Shown: one piece after another, positions 10,157 through 17,324 of the stretch
Numbering within the stretch: the first letter of the stretch is position 1
Layout of the letters: every line of letters begins with the position of its first letter
Assembly (NCBI GenBank): GCA_963822765.1
Contig: CAWGJL010000032.1
Location: 1 to 64,000, forward strand
DNA: 64,000 bases
Source of the DNA: Palsa-504 sp963822765
GTDB lineage: Bacteria > Actinomycetota > Actinomycetes > Streptosporangiales > Streptosporangiaceae
Direction of reading: 5' to 3'
Translations under genes and position numbers: made by a program
The notes under the pieces: generated by a model
The model's database searches: none
Seen by the model: the letters and a program-made list of their open reading frames with translations, nothing else
Told to the model about the DNA's origin: nothing

Positions 10157-10660
10157 ATGCACAGACTACTCAGGCGCAAAGCTGTAACAATCGTTGCGGC
10201 AATCATCACCTTCGCCGCAATCCCTGTCGCCATTACCGTCACCGCCGGGCCCGCCCTGGCAGCAGGCGACATCTGCAACGTCAACGGCCTCGGCGACTGT
10301 GCTGGTGGCGGCAGCATCGCCATCGGTGCCCCGGTCACGCTGGAGTCGGGCGGGCGGGTCTTCGATGAAGTGGCTCAGAATTTCACGTGTTGCGGCGGCT
10401 GGCCCGTATTCCAGCTCCAGTACAACGAGAACCCCGCTAGGTGCATGGGCGTCGCCGCCACCTCAAACAATGTCACGGTCCGTGACTGCTCGGGTGGTGA
10501 CAGAAGCCGCGTGAACTGGGCCCGGGAAGATTTCGGCAGCTATGTCGAATGGTTCAACAACCGAGGCGGATTGCTGACCTCCCACAACATACCGGGTCAG
10601 CAGCTATTCGTAGTTCCAACCGCCTGCACCCAAAACTGCTTCTTCAAGTGGAGCGGTTAG
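10157..10660 (+). CDS. Small secreted protein of unknown function
   Basis: The 167-residue product begins with a classical Sec signal peptide: basic MHRLLRRK, a hydrophobic core of about 20 residues, and a probable AXA cleavage site (GPALAAGD) near residue 36. The mature part of about 130 residues contains six Cys and is rich in Gly and Asn, with a pattern (FQLQYNENPARCMGVAA, later VRDCSGG) reminiscent of ricin-type carbohydrate-binding domains, but I cannot assign a family. AGGAG lies 9 nt before the ATG. It is divergent from the AfsR-like regulator, a possible activator, and is followed by a strong hairpin. Base composition is less GC-rich than its neighbours, which may suggest horizontal acquisition. 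Confidence 0.7.
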   Translation: MHRLLRRKAVTIVAAIITFAAIPVAITVTAGPALAAGDICNVNGLGDCAGGGSIAIGAPVTLESGGRVFDEVAQNFTCCGGWPVFQLQYNENPARCMGVAATSNNVTVRDCSGGDRSRVNWAREDFGSYVEWFNNRGGLLTSHNIPGQQLFVVPTACTQNCFFKWSG

Positions 10661-10670
10661 CCTTCGTGCC

Positions 10671-10696
10671 CCGGGGCCGCCGGGAGGCGGCCCCGG
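10671..10696 (+). terminator. Strong GC hairpin after secreted-protein gene
   Basis: CCGGGGCCGCC (10671-10681) pairs perfectly with GGCGGCCCCGG (10686-10696) across a GGGA tetraloop. It lies 10 bp after the stop codon of the secreted protein. There is no T-run. Confidence 0.75.
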
Positions 10697-10794
10697 CCGC
10701 TACAGCTCCGAGCTGAGGACGATCGCCTACGACAGCATGACCGAGGATCACCCGTAGACGATGCGTCAGCGAAAAGATCTGCTGGCAGCGAAAT

Positions 10795-10830
10795 CTCAGC
10801 GTACGGGCGGGATCCCGCCCGTACGCTGAG
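10795..10830. promoter_or_regulatory. Perfect 36-bp palindrome upstream of XRE gene
   Basis: The 18-bp half CTCAGCGTACGGGCGGGA is followed without a spacer by its exact reverse complement, giving a 36-bp perfect palindrome centred on GGGATCCC. It ends two bases before the ATG at 10833. It could be an operator for the XRE regulator (autoregulation), or, in RNA, a hairpin occluding translation initiation. It does not resemble the ClgR box as I know it. Confidence 0.6.
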
Positions 10831-10832
10831 TT

Positions 10833-11311
10833 ATGGCCGAGAGCGCGAAGGTCTATCCGCTGCGACGAGACCCTCGCCCCCGCAAGCGCGTCCAGAGCCC
10901 CCGCTTCAAGAACCACTGTGGCGGGAGGTGCTCGGTCAGCGTCTGCGTACGCTGCGCCTGGATCAGCAGGAAACCCTGGCCGAGACCGCGGGCCGGGCCG
11001 GGATCTCGCCCCAGTACCTGTCGGAGATCGAGCGTGGCCGCAAGGAGCCGTCGAGCGAGATGATCGCGGCCCTGGCGGGCGCGCTGGGGACCACGCTCAT
11101 CGGGCTGACCGAGCAGGTGACCGACGACCTGCGCCACGAGCAGGCGGCCTGGACGTCGCGTGCGTCCGGCCCGGTCATGCTGTCGCTGGCGCGGCCTGAC
11201 CAGCTGCCCCTCGGCGTCCGCCGACCGCTGGCCAAGCACCTGATCGACGAGCCCGTAGGCCAGCGCGGCCTGGGCGTTGAACACCCGGTCCCGGTCGGTA
11301 TCCGCGCGTAG
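10833..11311 (+). CDS. XRE-family regulator (ClgR/PopR-like), N-terminal frameshift
   Basis: The helix-turn-helix core (LRTLRLDQQETLAETAGRAG followed by ISPQYLSEIERGRKEPSSEM) is intact in the frame opening with GTG at 10928. The family N-terminus MAESAKVYPLRRDPRPRK is encoded from the ATG at 10833 in another frame. The reading must shift near 10885, after which PEPPLQEPLWREVLGQ joins the two. ClgR and PopR of Streptomyces are XRE regulators of clpP operons, and this gene is convergent with a clpP pair, so control of Clp proteolysis is a reasonable inference. The last 35 or so codons before the stop at 11311 are antisense to clpP and probably not native, so the true end may be near 11190. The perfect palindrome just upstream may be its operator. 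Confidence 0.65.
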
Positions 11312-11809
11312 CGCGGGCCCGGACTGGCCGGTGTGCGCGGACAGGATCGCCTCGATGTCGGCCCGCATCCGCACCAGCTCGTCGGCCTGCAGGATCAGGT
11401 CCGGGATCGGTCCCTGGCCGCGCGCGGCCGGCTGGTGCAGCACCACCCTGGCGTGCGGCAGCAGCGCCCGCCGTCCCGCCGTGCCGGCCGCTAGCAGCAC
11501 CGCGCCCACGCCGATGGCCTGGCCCACGCAGGTCGTGGCCACCGGCGCCTGGATGTACTGCATGGTGTCGTACACCGCGAGCATGGACGGCAGGTCCCCG
11601 CCCTCGCAGTTGACGTACAGGTTGATCTCCAGGTCCTGGCTTTCCGCCTCCAGGTGCAGTAGCTGGGCGATGAGCGTGTTGGCCACGCCGGGATCGATCG
11701 CGGTGCCGAGGTACACGATCCGCTCGGTGAGCAGATGCGAGTACACGTCCATGATCCGCTCGCCCCGCGGATGCTGGGCGATGACGTTGGGAATCGTGTA
11801 GCTGCTCAT
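10853..11809 (-). CDS. ClpP-like protein lacking the catalytic serine
   Basis: From the ATG at 11809 the protein aligns with ClpP through about residue 205. The catalytic Ser region reads CVGQAIGVGAVLLAAG, with Gly (residue 100) where GQAAS-type ClpP has Ser, and the oxyanion SPGG is replaced by CEGG. The His segment (LPHARVVLHQP) and the Asp segment (RADTDRD) remain. It is therefore probably a non-catalytic ClpP/ClpR-like ring subunit working with the Ser-containing ClpP encoded just upstream; the genes overlap by ATGA. The reading frame runs on past the homologous end (about 11190) to 10853, antisense to the XRE gene. This extra tail is unlikely to be native and suggests a lost stop or an indel. 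Alternatively it could be a long C-terminal extension. Confidence 0.75.
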   Translation of the reverse strand: MSSYTIPNVIAQHPRGERIMDVYSHLLTERIVYLGTAIDPGVANTLIAQLLHLEAESQDLEINLYVNCEGGDLPSMLAVYDTMQYIQAPVATTCVGQAIGVGAVLLAAGTAGRRALLPHARVVLHQPAARGQGPIPDLILQADELVRMRADIEAILSAHTGQSGPALRADTDRDRVFNAQAALAYGLVDQVLGQRSADAEGQLVRPRQRQHDRAGRTRRPGRLLVAQVVGHLLGQPDERGPQRARQGRDHLARRLLAATLDLRQVLGRDPGPARGLGQGFLLIQAQRTQTLTEHLPPQWFLKRGLWTRLRGRGSRRSG

Positions 11810-12450
11810 GCTTTGCTGCATTCCGGGCTCTGCAGCCCGATCCGGTGCCGGCGGGTCGGCATGACCTGGCCGAACGACCCGACGATCTCGTCGATGAAGC
11901 CGTACTCGCGGGCCTCGGCGGCGGTGTACCAGTGGTCGTGCAGCGAATCGTCGAAGATGCGCTCCACCGGCTGCCCGGTGTCCTCGGCGATCAGGCCGAG
12001 CACCGTGTCGACCGTGTGCCGCAGGTCGTCGGCCTGGACCTCGATGTCGACCGCGCTGCCGCCGATGCCCGCCGAGCCGCGGTGCATCAAGATCCGCGCG
12101 TGCGGCAGCGCGAACCGCTTGCCCTTGGCCCCCGCCGAGAGCAGGAACTGGCCGGCGCTGCAGGCCAGCCCGAGCGCCAGCGTGGAGACCTCGCACGGCA
12201 CCAGCCGCATGACGTCCCGGATGGCGAGCATCGAAGGGACCGACCCGCCGGGGGAGTGGATCCACAGCGCGATGTCGGCGGCCGGGTCCTCCACCGCGAG
12301 GGTCAGCAGCTGGGTCGCGAGCAGTGTCCCGTTGTCGTCGTCAAGCACCCCGTCCAGCACCAGGATCCGCTGAGCCAGCAGCTGCTCCCGGACCCGCTCG
12401 CTGAACAGGGGGTTCTTCTCGTCATTAGCCATGCCTCCAGCGTGCGCCAT
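11806..12450 (-). CDS. clpP: ATP-dependent Clp protease proteolytic subunit
   Basis: The 214-residue protein keeps a full ClpP triad: Ser98 in GLACSAGQFLLSAG, His123 in LPHARILMH and Asp near 168 in IFDDSLHD, plus the oxyanion motif HSPGGS near residue 66. It forms the degradation chamber of Clp proteases with an AAA+ partner encoded elsewhere. It is the first gene of a pair, overlapping the serine-less paralogue by 4 nt, so the two are likely made stoichiometrically as a mixed ring. Starts are possible at 12450 or 12432; GGAGG lies only one base before the latter, so I keep the longer form with low certainty. Confidence 0.88.
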   Translation of the reverse strand: MAHAGGMANDEKNPLFSERVREQLLAQRILVLDGVLDDDNGTLLATQLLTLAVEDPAADIALWIHSPGGSVPSMLAIRDVMRLVPCEVSTLALGLACSAGQFLLSAGAKGKRFALPHARILMHRGSAGIGGSAVDIEVQADDLRHTVDTVLGLIAEDTGQPVERIFDDSLHDHWYTAAEAREYGFIDEIVGSFGQVMPTRRHRIGLQSPECSKA

Positions 12451-12532
12451 GGCCGCCCGGGAAATCCTCGCCCGCTGCCGCAGGCAGATCTGCTCACAGC
12501 AGCGCGGCCACGCGGCCCGGGAAAAGTCCTGA

Positions 12533-12761
12533 TCAGCGGCCGGCTAGCAGGGTCCGTTCGCGGAACTTGGGGTTGCCAGGGGCGTAGTAGTCCGCGGCCC
12601 ATCCAGCGCTGCGGCCCTGGAGCTGGAGCGGCTGGGCGTCAGTGGCCTTTGCATGACGGTCCGGAGCGGTAGTGGTCCACGAGCTGGATGAGCCGGCGAA
12701 CACGAGCGGGTTGTCGCCGTTGAAGTCGGTGACGACGACTCGTGGTGGATGACCTGGCCTC
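12533..12761 (-). pseudogene. C-terminal remnant of an unidentified gene
   Basis: Directly after the HxlR gene stop the minus strand stays open for about 75 codons and reads like real protein (VVVTDFNGDNPLVFAGSS, later GWAADYYAPGNPKFRERTLL) before TGA at 12533. No start codon or ribosome binding site precedes it in that frame. It looks like the tail of a longer gene whose front is missing. I do not recognise the family. Confidence 0.3.
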
Positions 12762-13417
12762 TCAGGCGGGATGCACGACCGTTGCCATGGTCCTGATCAG
12801 CTTCCGGAATCGCTCGACGGGCCCGCTTTCGCCGGCGATATCGATCCCGGCCTGGACCCGGCGAAGATAAGCGCGGTCATCGCTTGGGTGGTCGCTGTGA
12901 TCGTGACGTCGGCTCGCGCGGGCGGGGCCCCCGTGGTGAGCGACCACTGGCGGCCGTCGTTCTCGGCCAGGTAGTCAGCACCGTCGAGCCGGAAGTGCCA
13001 GCGGGCTGGTTCGTGGTCGCCGGCGGCGAGATCGATGGCCCGGATGGCGCTGCGGAGCAGGTGCTCGGCGTGCAGCGGCTCACCGGGCTGGGGCCGGCGC
13101 CAGGCATGTTGTAGCCCCCACCGGCCGAGCGCCTCGAGGACGGGCCCGAGGTCGGCTCCGGCTGGTGTCAGGCGATACCAGACCTCCCGCCGCCCGGGTT
13201 CACGGTCGACGGCAACGATCCCGGCGTCCTTGAGCTCGCGCAGGCGCTGGCTGAGCGTCTTGGGGGTGATCGCGCCGAGGCGGTCCATCAGGTCGGTGAA
13301 CCTTTTGGCGCCGGTGAGCAGGTCGCGGACCACGAGCAGGCTCCAGCGGTCGCCGACGCGCTCCAAGGCACGCGCGGTCAGGCAGAAGTGGTCATAGGTG
13401 CGGACGTTCCTGGTCAC
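12762..13417 (-). pseudogene. HxlR-family regulator with SCP2-like C-terminus, frameshift near 12860
   Basis: The first 110 residues form a typical HxlR winged helix (TARALERVGDRWSLLVVRDL, later LGAITPKTLSQRLRELKDAG). The C-terminal half resembles the SCP2-like domain often fused to HxlR in actinobacteria (WHFRLDGADYLAENDG). In the first frame translation ends at 12797 with an implausible Ser/Pro tail. A shift near 12860 restores the expected GIDIAGESGPVERFRKLIRT and a stop at 12762. It is divergent from a membrane-protein gene across a short AT-rich promoter region and probably controls it. HxlR proteins often sense redox or reactive electrophiles. Confidence 0.75.
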
Positions 13418-13428
13418 CTCCCCATAAT

Positions 13429-13476
13429 ACTAGTTGACAGATACTTTCTTCAACATACTATCTTGTAGATATTAAA
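13429..13476 (+). promoter_or_regulatory. AT-rich HxlR-type promoter/operator
   Basis: A consensus-like promoter for the plus-strand membrane gene is present: TTGACA at 13434-13439, a 16-bp spacer, and TACTAT at 13456-13461. The whole 45-bp tract is strikingly AT-rich. It contains two related direct repeats, ACTAGTTGACAGATACT and ACTATCTTGTAGATATT (11 of 17 identical), which could be HxlR binding sites overlapping the promoter. GGAGGAGG follows just ahead of the ATG at 13496. Confidence 0.6.
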
Positions 13477-13495
13477 CTGATCGGAGGAGGACGTC

Positions 13496-14251
13496 ATGTA
13501 TGACCCGCCTGGCTATCTGTGGGCGATCACCATCGCCGGAATCGTCGCGATCCCGGCCGCGACCTGCGTCGTGCTGTACGGCGGCGCGGTGCGCGCCGGC
13601 CTGGACCGGACGCGTGCGGCGCGGCTCGCCGGCGGCGCGGCCGTCGTGCTCGGCGGCTGGTTCACCGCCAGCGCGGTGATCGCGGGTCACGGCTGGTACC
13701 ACGCCCGGCTCGGCCACGGGGTGCCCTGGCTGCCGGTCGCGGTGGCCGGCTTCTTCGGCTTGCTGCTGGCGCTGCGCCAGATCCCGGTGGTGGCGCGCGC
13801 TCTCGCGGCGCCGGGCATGGTGAGCCGCCTGGAGTTCCCGCATTCGTTCCGGGCCCTCGAGGGGACGGCCTTCGTGGCCACCATGGCGCTCGGCCATCTG
13901 CCCGCGCTGTTCGCCCTGCCCGCGGGCCTGGGCGACGTCGCCGCCGGTATCGCCGCGCCGCTGGTCGCGCGCAGGCTCGCGCAGGGCGGGAGCCGCCGCA
14001 CCGCCCTGTGGTTTACCGCGTTCGGCATGACCGACCTGGCCGTGGCCCTGACCCTCGGCGCCGTCACCGGATTCCAGCTGATCAACATCACCCCGTCCGG
14101 AGCGCCGATCAGCGAACTGCCCCTGGCGCTGATCCCGACCGCCGCCGTGCCGCTGCTGCTCGCCCTGCACGTCACGTCCGTGTCCGCCCTGGCAGGGGCT
14201 CGGCGCACACGACTGCCAGCCGCCGCCCCGCTCACTGCCGCCGCGAAATAG
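13496..14251 (+). CDS. Multi-pass membrane protein of unknown function
   Basis: The 251-residue product contains about seven hydrophobic segments, starting at residues 8-30 and ending near 212-232, with a His-rich loop around HGWYHARLGHG (about residues 64-74). No enzyme motif was recognised. A strong GGAGGAGG ribosome binding site lies 5 nt before the ATG. It is divergent from the HxlR regulator and is followed directly by a strong terminator hairpin, so it is a single-gene unit, probably induced when HxlR senses its signal. Confidence 0.7.
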   Translation: MYDPPGYLWAITIAGIVAIPAATCVVLYGGAVRAGLDRTRAARLAGGAAVVLGGWFTASAVIAGHGWYHARLGHGVPWLPVAVAGFFGLLLALRQIPVVARALAAPGMVSRLEFPHSFRALEGTAFVATMALGHLPALFALPAGLGDVAAGIAAPLVARRLAQGGSRRTALWFTAFGMTDLAVALTLGAVTGFQLINITPSGAPISELPLALIPTAAVPLLLALHVTSVSALAGARRTRLPAAAPLTAAAK

Positions 14252-14295
14252 CCTGGGCCTGTCTCCCGGAGTTGAACCGGGAGCCAGGCCCAGGC
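14251..14295 (+). terminator. 19-bp stem terminator
   Basis: GCCTGGGCCTGTCTCCCGG (14251-14269) pairs with the segment ending at 14295 with a single mismatch across an AGTTGAA loop. It starts in the last base of the membrane-gene stop codon. Confidence 0.8.
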
Positions 14296-14355
14296 CTCGG
14301 TAGGACCCGCCCGGCCAGGAGCCATGTGCTCCAGGAACGGGGGAAAATAGTGGTC

Positions 14356-14604
14356 ATGGGTAGCGTGCCTGACGACCCCGCGACCGATGGACCGCGGGAG
14401 TGGCTGGCGATGCCCGGCGGCCGGATCCGGCCGGTCGTCTCCGTCCCGGGGCCGGGTGGCATCGCCGAGCTGCTGGCCTACAGCGCCTGGCTGACCCGCT
14501 TGCGGCCCGCCTGCCGGTGCGGCAGGCCCCGCCTGGGTTCGGGCCGGACCTGCGGAAGCGCGGAGTGCGTGGCCCAGCTGCGGGTCCAGGAAGCCGCCAG
14601 TTAG
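14356..14604 (+). CDS. Small Cys-rich protein, hypothetical
   Basis: The 82-residue product has a C-terminal cluster CRCGRPRLGSGRTCGSAEC that could bind zinc or form disulphides. GGGGGA lies about 12 nt upstream of the ATG. It is convergent with and overlaps the GNAT gene by 4 nt. I do not recognise a family. Its reality rests on start context, the placement after a terminator and the Cys pattern. Confidence 0.4.
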   Translation: MGSVPDDPATDGPREWLAMPGGRIRPVVSVPGPGGIAELLAYSAWLTRLRPACRCGRPRLGSGRTCGSAECVAQLRVQEAAS

Positions 14605-15158
14605 TCCTGCTGCCATCCGGTCTTGTCCAGCGCATACTCCACACCGCCGAACTCGTCGCCGTCGATGGGGTAAGGCCAGGGCTCGTGGAAGGTCCGCACC
14701 AGCGTCAGGCCCGCCTTCTCCATCACCCGCCGCGAGGCCTGATTGACCGCCATCGCCCCCGCGACCACGCGCTGCACACCGTACTCGGTGAAGCCCTTGC
14801 GGATGAGCGCGCGCGACCCCTCGGTGGCGTACCCCTTGCCCCAGGCTGACTTGCGCAGCCGGTAACCGAGTTCGACCTCGCCCGGAGCGGCATCTTTACC
14901 CGGCCGGAAATGGAACCATCCCAGGAATTCCCCGGTTGCCTTCTCGATGGCCGCCCAGAACCCGTACCCCGGGTACCGCTGGTAATAGCCGAGGAATGCC
15001 GGCAGGACCTCATCCTGGATCTCCTCGCGGGACGTGGGTATCCCGCCGGTGACAAAGCGCATGACGTCGGGATCGGCATCCAGGTTCACCAGGTTGTCCG
15101 CATCGGCCATGGTGAACTGCCGCAATACCAGCCGATCTGTCTCAAGGAAAACCTGCAT
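14601..15158 (-). CDS. GNAT N-acetyltransferase (RimJ/RimL type)
   Basis: The 185-residue protein begins with the RimJ/RimL signature MQVFLETDRLVLRQFTMAD and contains the acetyl-CoA-binding region GYRLRKSAWGKGYATEGSRA followed by ASRRVMEKAGL. Such enzymes acetylate amines of proteins or small molecules using acetyl-CoA. It is a monocistronic gene divergent from a VOC protein. The substrate is unknown. Confidence 0.9.
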   Translation of the reverse strand: MQVFLETDRLVLRQFTMADADNLVNLDADPDVMRFVTGGIPTSREEIQDEVLPAFLGYYQRYPGYGFWAAIEKATGEFLGWFHFRPGKDAAPGEVELGYRLRKSAWGKGYATEGSRALIRKGFTEYGVQRVVAGAMAVNQASRRVMEKAGLTLVRTFHEPWPYPIDGDEFGGVEYALDKTGWQQD

Positions 15159-15219
15159 CCTGTAGTTCCTTCCGTACCGCCAGGCGCTCCACTGGCCTGG
15201 CGGCGGCTAGGATCGCTGC

Positions 15220-15567
15220 GTGATTACCGGCCTGCATGCGATCGTGTTCTCCCCGGACGCCGAGAAGGTGCGTGCGTTCTTCGCGGACGTGCTCGGCCTG
15301 TCATCGGTCGACGCGGGCGGAGGCTGGCCCATCTTCGCCCTGCCTCCGGCAGAGCTTGCGGTTCATCCGGCCGACGGAAACGGCCGCCATGAGCTTTACC
15401 TGATGTGTGACGACATCCATGCCACCCTCGCCGAACTGCGGGGCAAAGGAGTCGAGGTCGCACGAGAGGTGTCCGATCAGGGCTGGGGGCTGCTGGCTTC
15501 GGTCCGCCTGCCTGACGGCGGAGAACTGGCGGTCTACGAACCCCGGCACCCTTCGCCCCTTCAGTGA
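15220..15567 (+). CDS. VOC-superfamily (glyoxalase-like) protein
   Basis: The 115-residue single-domain protein shows the VOC pattern: MITGLHAIVFSPDAEKVRAF near the start and a C-terminal LPDGGELAVYEPRHP. It starts with GTG at 15220. Members bind a metal and act as glyoxalases, dioxygenases or drug-binding resistance proteins; nothing here selects among these. It is convergent with the next small gene, leaving 4 bp between stops. Confidence 0.85.
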   Translation: MITGLHAIVFSPDAEKVRAFFADVLGLSSVDAGGGWPIFALPPAELAVHPADGNGRHELYLMCDDIHATLAELRGKGVEVAREVSDQGWGLLASVRLPDGGELAVYEPRHPSPLQ

Positions 15568-15571
15568 GACG

Positions 15572-15844
15572 TCAGCTTGTGCGCTGCCGAGGCTGCTGGT
15601 TGCGCAGGGAGATGTCGTCAGACTCGGCGATGTGATCGGCCTGGACCGCCCGCAGCCCCTGGCCCAGGCGCTCACGGGCCTGCCGGAGCAGCTTGAGGGA
15701 ATTGGAGGAAGGGCTCGGCGGGGCAGCACGCTCCGGATCGGCCCCGTGTTCTTCGATGAGGTGGGTCTGCAGGGCTGCGGCGACTTCGTCGGCCGCCTTC
15801 AGCGCGTGGTAGATGGCCAGGTCCCGTGCTGTGTCGTCAACCAT
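15572..15844 (-). CDS. Hypothetical 90-residue helical protein
   Basis: From the ATG at 15844 the product is 90 residues, rich in Ala, Leu, Glu and Arg and predicted helical (DLAIYHALKAADEVAAALQT, later LKLLRQARERLGQGL). No recognised domain. It lies downstream of the OsmC gene on the same strand with a 35-bp gap. The codon pattern is consistent with coding in a high-GC actinobacterium. Confidence 0.5.
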   Translation of the reverse strand: MVDDTARDLAIYHALKAADEVAAALQTHLIEEHGADPERAAPPSPSSNSLKLLRQARERLGQGLRAVQADHIAESDDISLRNQQPRQRTS

Positions 15845-15879
15845 GCGGTCAGTATCGCAAGTCAGCGGTCGCGGAAACC

Positions 15880-16416
15880 TCACCGGCCAGCCGACGCCGC
15901 CGACACGGACAGCTGAGCCGGATGCGCCAGCGTCTGGTACACGACGCAGTACCGCTCGGTGAGGCGGACCAGGGTCTGAACCTGCTCGGCGCTGGCTTCG
16001 GTGTCCAGATCGAAGCTCAGCCGGATCGACCTGAACCCGACCGGCGCCTCCTTGCTGACCGCCAGCGTGCCCCGGAAGTCCAGGTCGCCCTCGGCGCTGA
16101 CGGTGCCTCCGGTCACCTCGATGCCCAGCGACGTCGCCACCGCCCGCAGCGTGACGCCCGCGCACGCCACCAGGGCCTGCAGCAGCATGTCCCCGGAGCA
16201 AGCCAGCGAGCCGTCCCCGCCGGTAGCCGGGTGCAGGCCCGCCACGGTCAGCGCCTGGCCGGTGGCCACCGAGCAGGAGATGGACTGATCCTCGAGCTGG
16301 CCGTGAGCCTGCAAGGTGATCACCGCCTGCTCGGGGTGCTCCCGGTAGGCATCCTTGAGCGGCTGTTGCATGGTCCGCAGCTCAGCGCTGTCCACGGTGG
16401 CCCTCCCATCGGTCAC
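15880..16416 (-). CDS. OsmC-family protein
   Basis: The 178-residue protein has both OsmC/Ohr redox-cysteine regions: the central ALVACAGVTLRAVATSLGI and the C-terminal LVRLTERYCVVYQTL. The family includes organic-hydroperoxide reductases and stress proteins. It starts with GTG at 16416, overlapping the stop of the P-loop kinase gene by GTGA, so it is translationally coupled to it. A thiol-dependent detoxification role is likely; the substrate is unknown. Confidence 0.88.
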   Translation of the reverse strand: MTDGRATVDSAELRTMQQPLKDAYREHPEQAVITLQAHGQLEDQSISCSVATGQALTVAGLHPATGGDGSLACSGDMLLQALVACAGVTLRAVATSLGIEVTGGTVSAEGDLDFRGTLAVSKEAPVGFRSIRLSFDLDTEASAEQVQTLVRLTERYCVVYQTLAHPAQLSVSAASAGR

Positions 16417-17009
16417 GGGTCGTCCCCCACCTTAGTAAGCGCCGGTAAGTTGATCATGCGGTCGTGGCAGTCGCGGACCGCTGCGGCGACGGCGCTCACG
16501 TCGACCGTGACGGTGGTGTCCACGGTGACGAGGCCGCCGATTCCGACCGGGCGGTCGTACTCGGCCATTGCCTCTAGCTGGAGCGTGGTCACGACGTGCA
16601 CCGGATGGGTAGCGCGGGCGTTGTAACGCCGGACGGCGAGTTCTGGCGGGCAGACGCAGTGCACCTCGACCGGCTGCGCGGCCAGGCCGGACAGCCTGGC
16701 CCGCTCGTACTGGCTGTACGGCCGGAAATTCGCCTCGATCACCACGGCCGGGGCGTCGGCCGCCAGCGCCCACAGCAGTTCCATCGCGGCGGCGCCGAGC
16801 TTGCGTGACCAGGCCCGGTCGGGTTCGGGTGCGCCGAGGGCGTCGTGCAGGGTCTCCTTGATCCGGTCCTTGGCCAGGAGCGCGTAGCCGAGTTCGGCCG
16901 CCAGCGGAACTGCCAGGCTGGTCTTGCCCGACCCCGGCGCGCCCAGACGTACACGAGCCTGCGCTCCGCCCAGGTCATCGACCCCACGCAGCCCTAGCCG
17001 CCCGGCCAT
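16413..17009 (-). CDS. P-loop kinase / zeta-toxin-like ATPase
   Basis: Starting at the ATG at 17009, the 198-residue protein contains a Walker A loop LGAPGSGKTSL near residue 27, then AKDRIKETL, IEANFRPYSQYERARL and a C-terminal region typical of small AAA_33/zeta-type kinases that phosphorylate small molecules. The frame stays open upstream to 17213, but those 68 residues are the tail of a homocysteine S-methyltransferase and not part of the kinase family. It is followed by the GTGA-overlapped OsmC gene. Confidence 0.75.
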   Translation of the reverse strand: MAGRLGLRGVDDLGGAQARVRLGAPGSGKTSLAVPLAAELGYALLAKDRIKETLHDALGAPEPDRAWSRKLGAAAMELLWALAADAPAVVIEANFRPYSQYERARLSGLAAQPVEVHCVCPPELAVRRYNARATHPVHVVTTLQLEAMAEYDRPVGIGGLVTVDTTVTVDVSAVAAAVRDCHDRMINLPALTKVGDDP

Positions 17010-17024
17010 CACGCACCACGCTCC

Positions 17025-17324
17025 GTTCGGCCAAAAGGATTTAGGCATTCCAGCTGTGCAGGAAGGCCGCATCTCTGGCCGAGACATCAGCCGGAACATC
17101 GGGTGCAGGTCCATCGACGGCGAGTACTTGCTGGCCGGGACCTCGCGGCCGAGCGCCTCGGCCATGGCTCGCACGTGCGGGCCCGCGCCGCAGCAGATGC
17201 CCACGTAGTTCACGCCTAGTCGCGGGCCTGGGCTGCGAACTGCGCCATGTCACCACCTCGGGCACGAACAGGCCTTGATGTCCCGCTGCACGGCAAGGCC
17301 ATCGTGTAGGGCATCCGGTGCAGG
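17025..17324 (-). pseudogene. C-terminal remnant of a betaine-type homocysteine S-methyltransferase
   Basis: The minus strand encodes, across frame breaks near 17220 and 17250, GLFVPEVV, then MAQFAAQARD, then NYVGICCGAGPHVRAMAEAL and GREVPASKYSPSM. The GxCCG zinc-ligand motif and the His-Ile/Val-Arg segment identify the C-terminus of PF02574-type homocysteine methyltransferases. Only about 90 residues remain. The upstream flank is already the C-terminus of a Gfo/Idh gene, so the catalytic barrel's first two thirds are missing. The last part reads in frame into the P-loop kinase. Confidence 0.65.
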
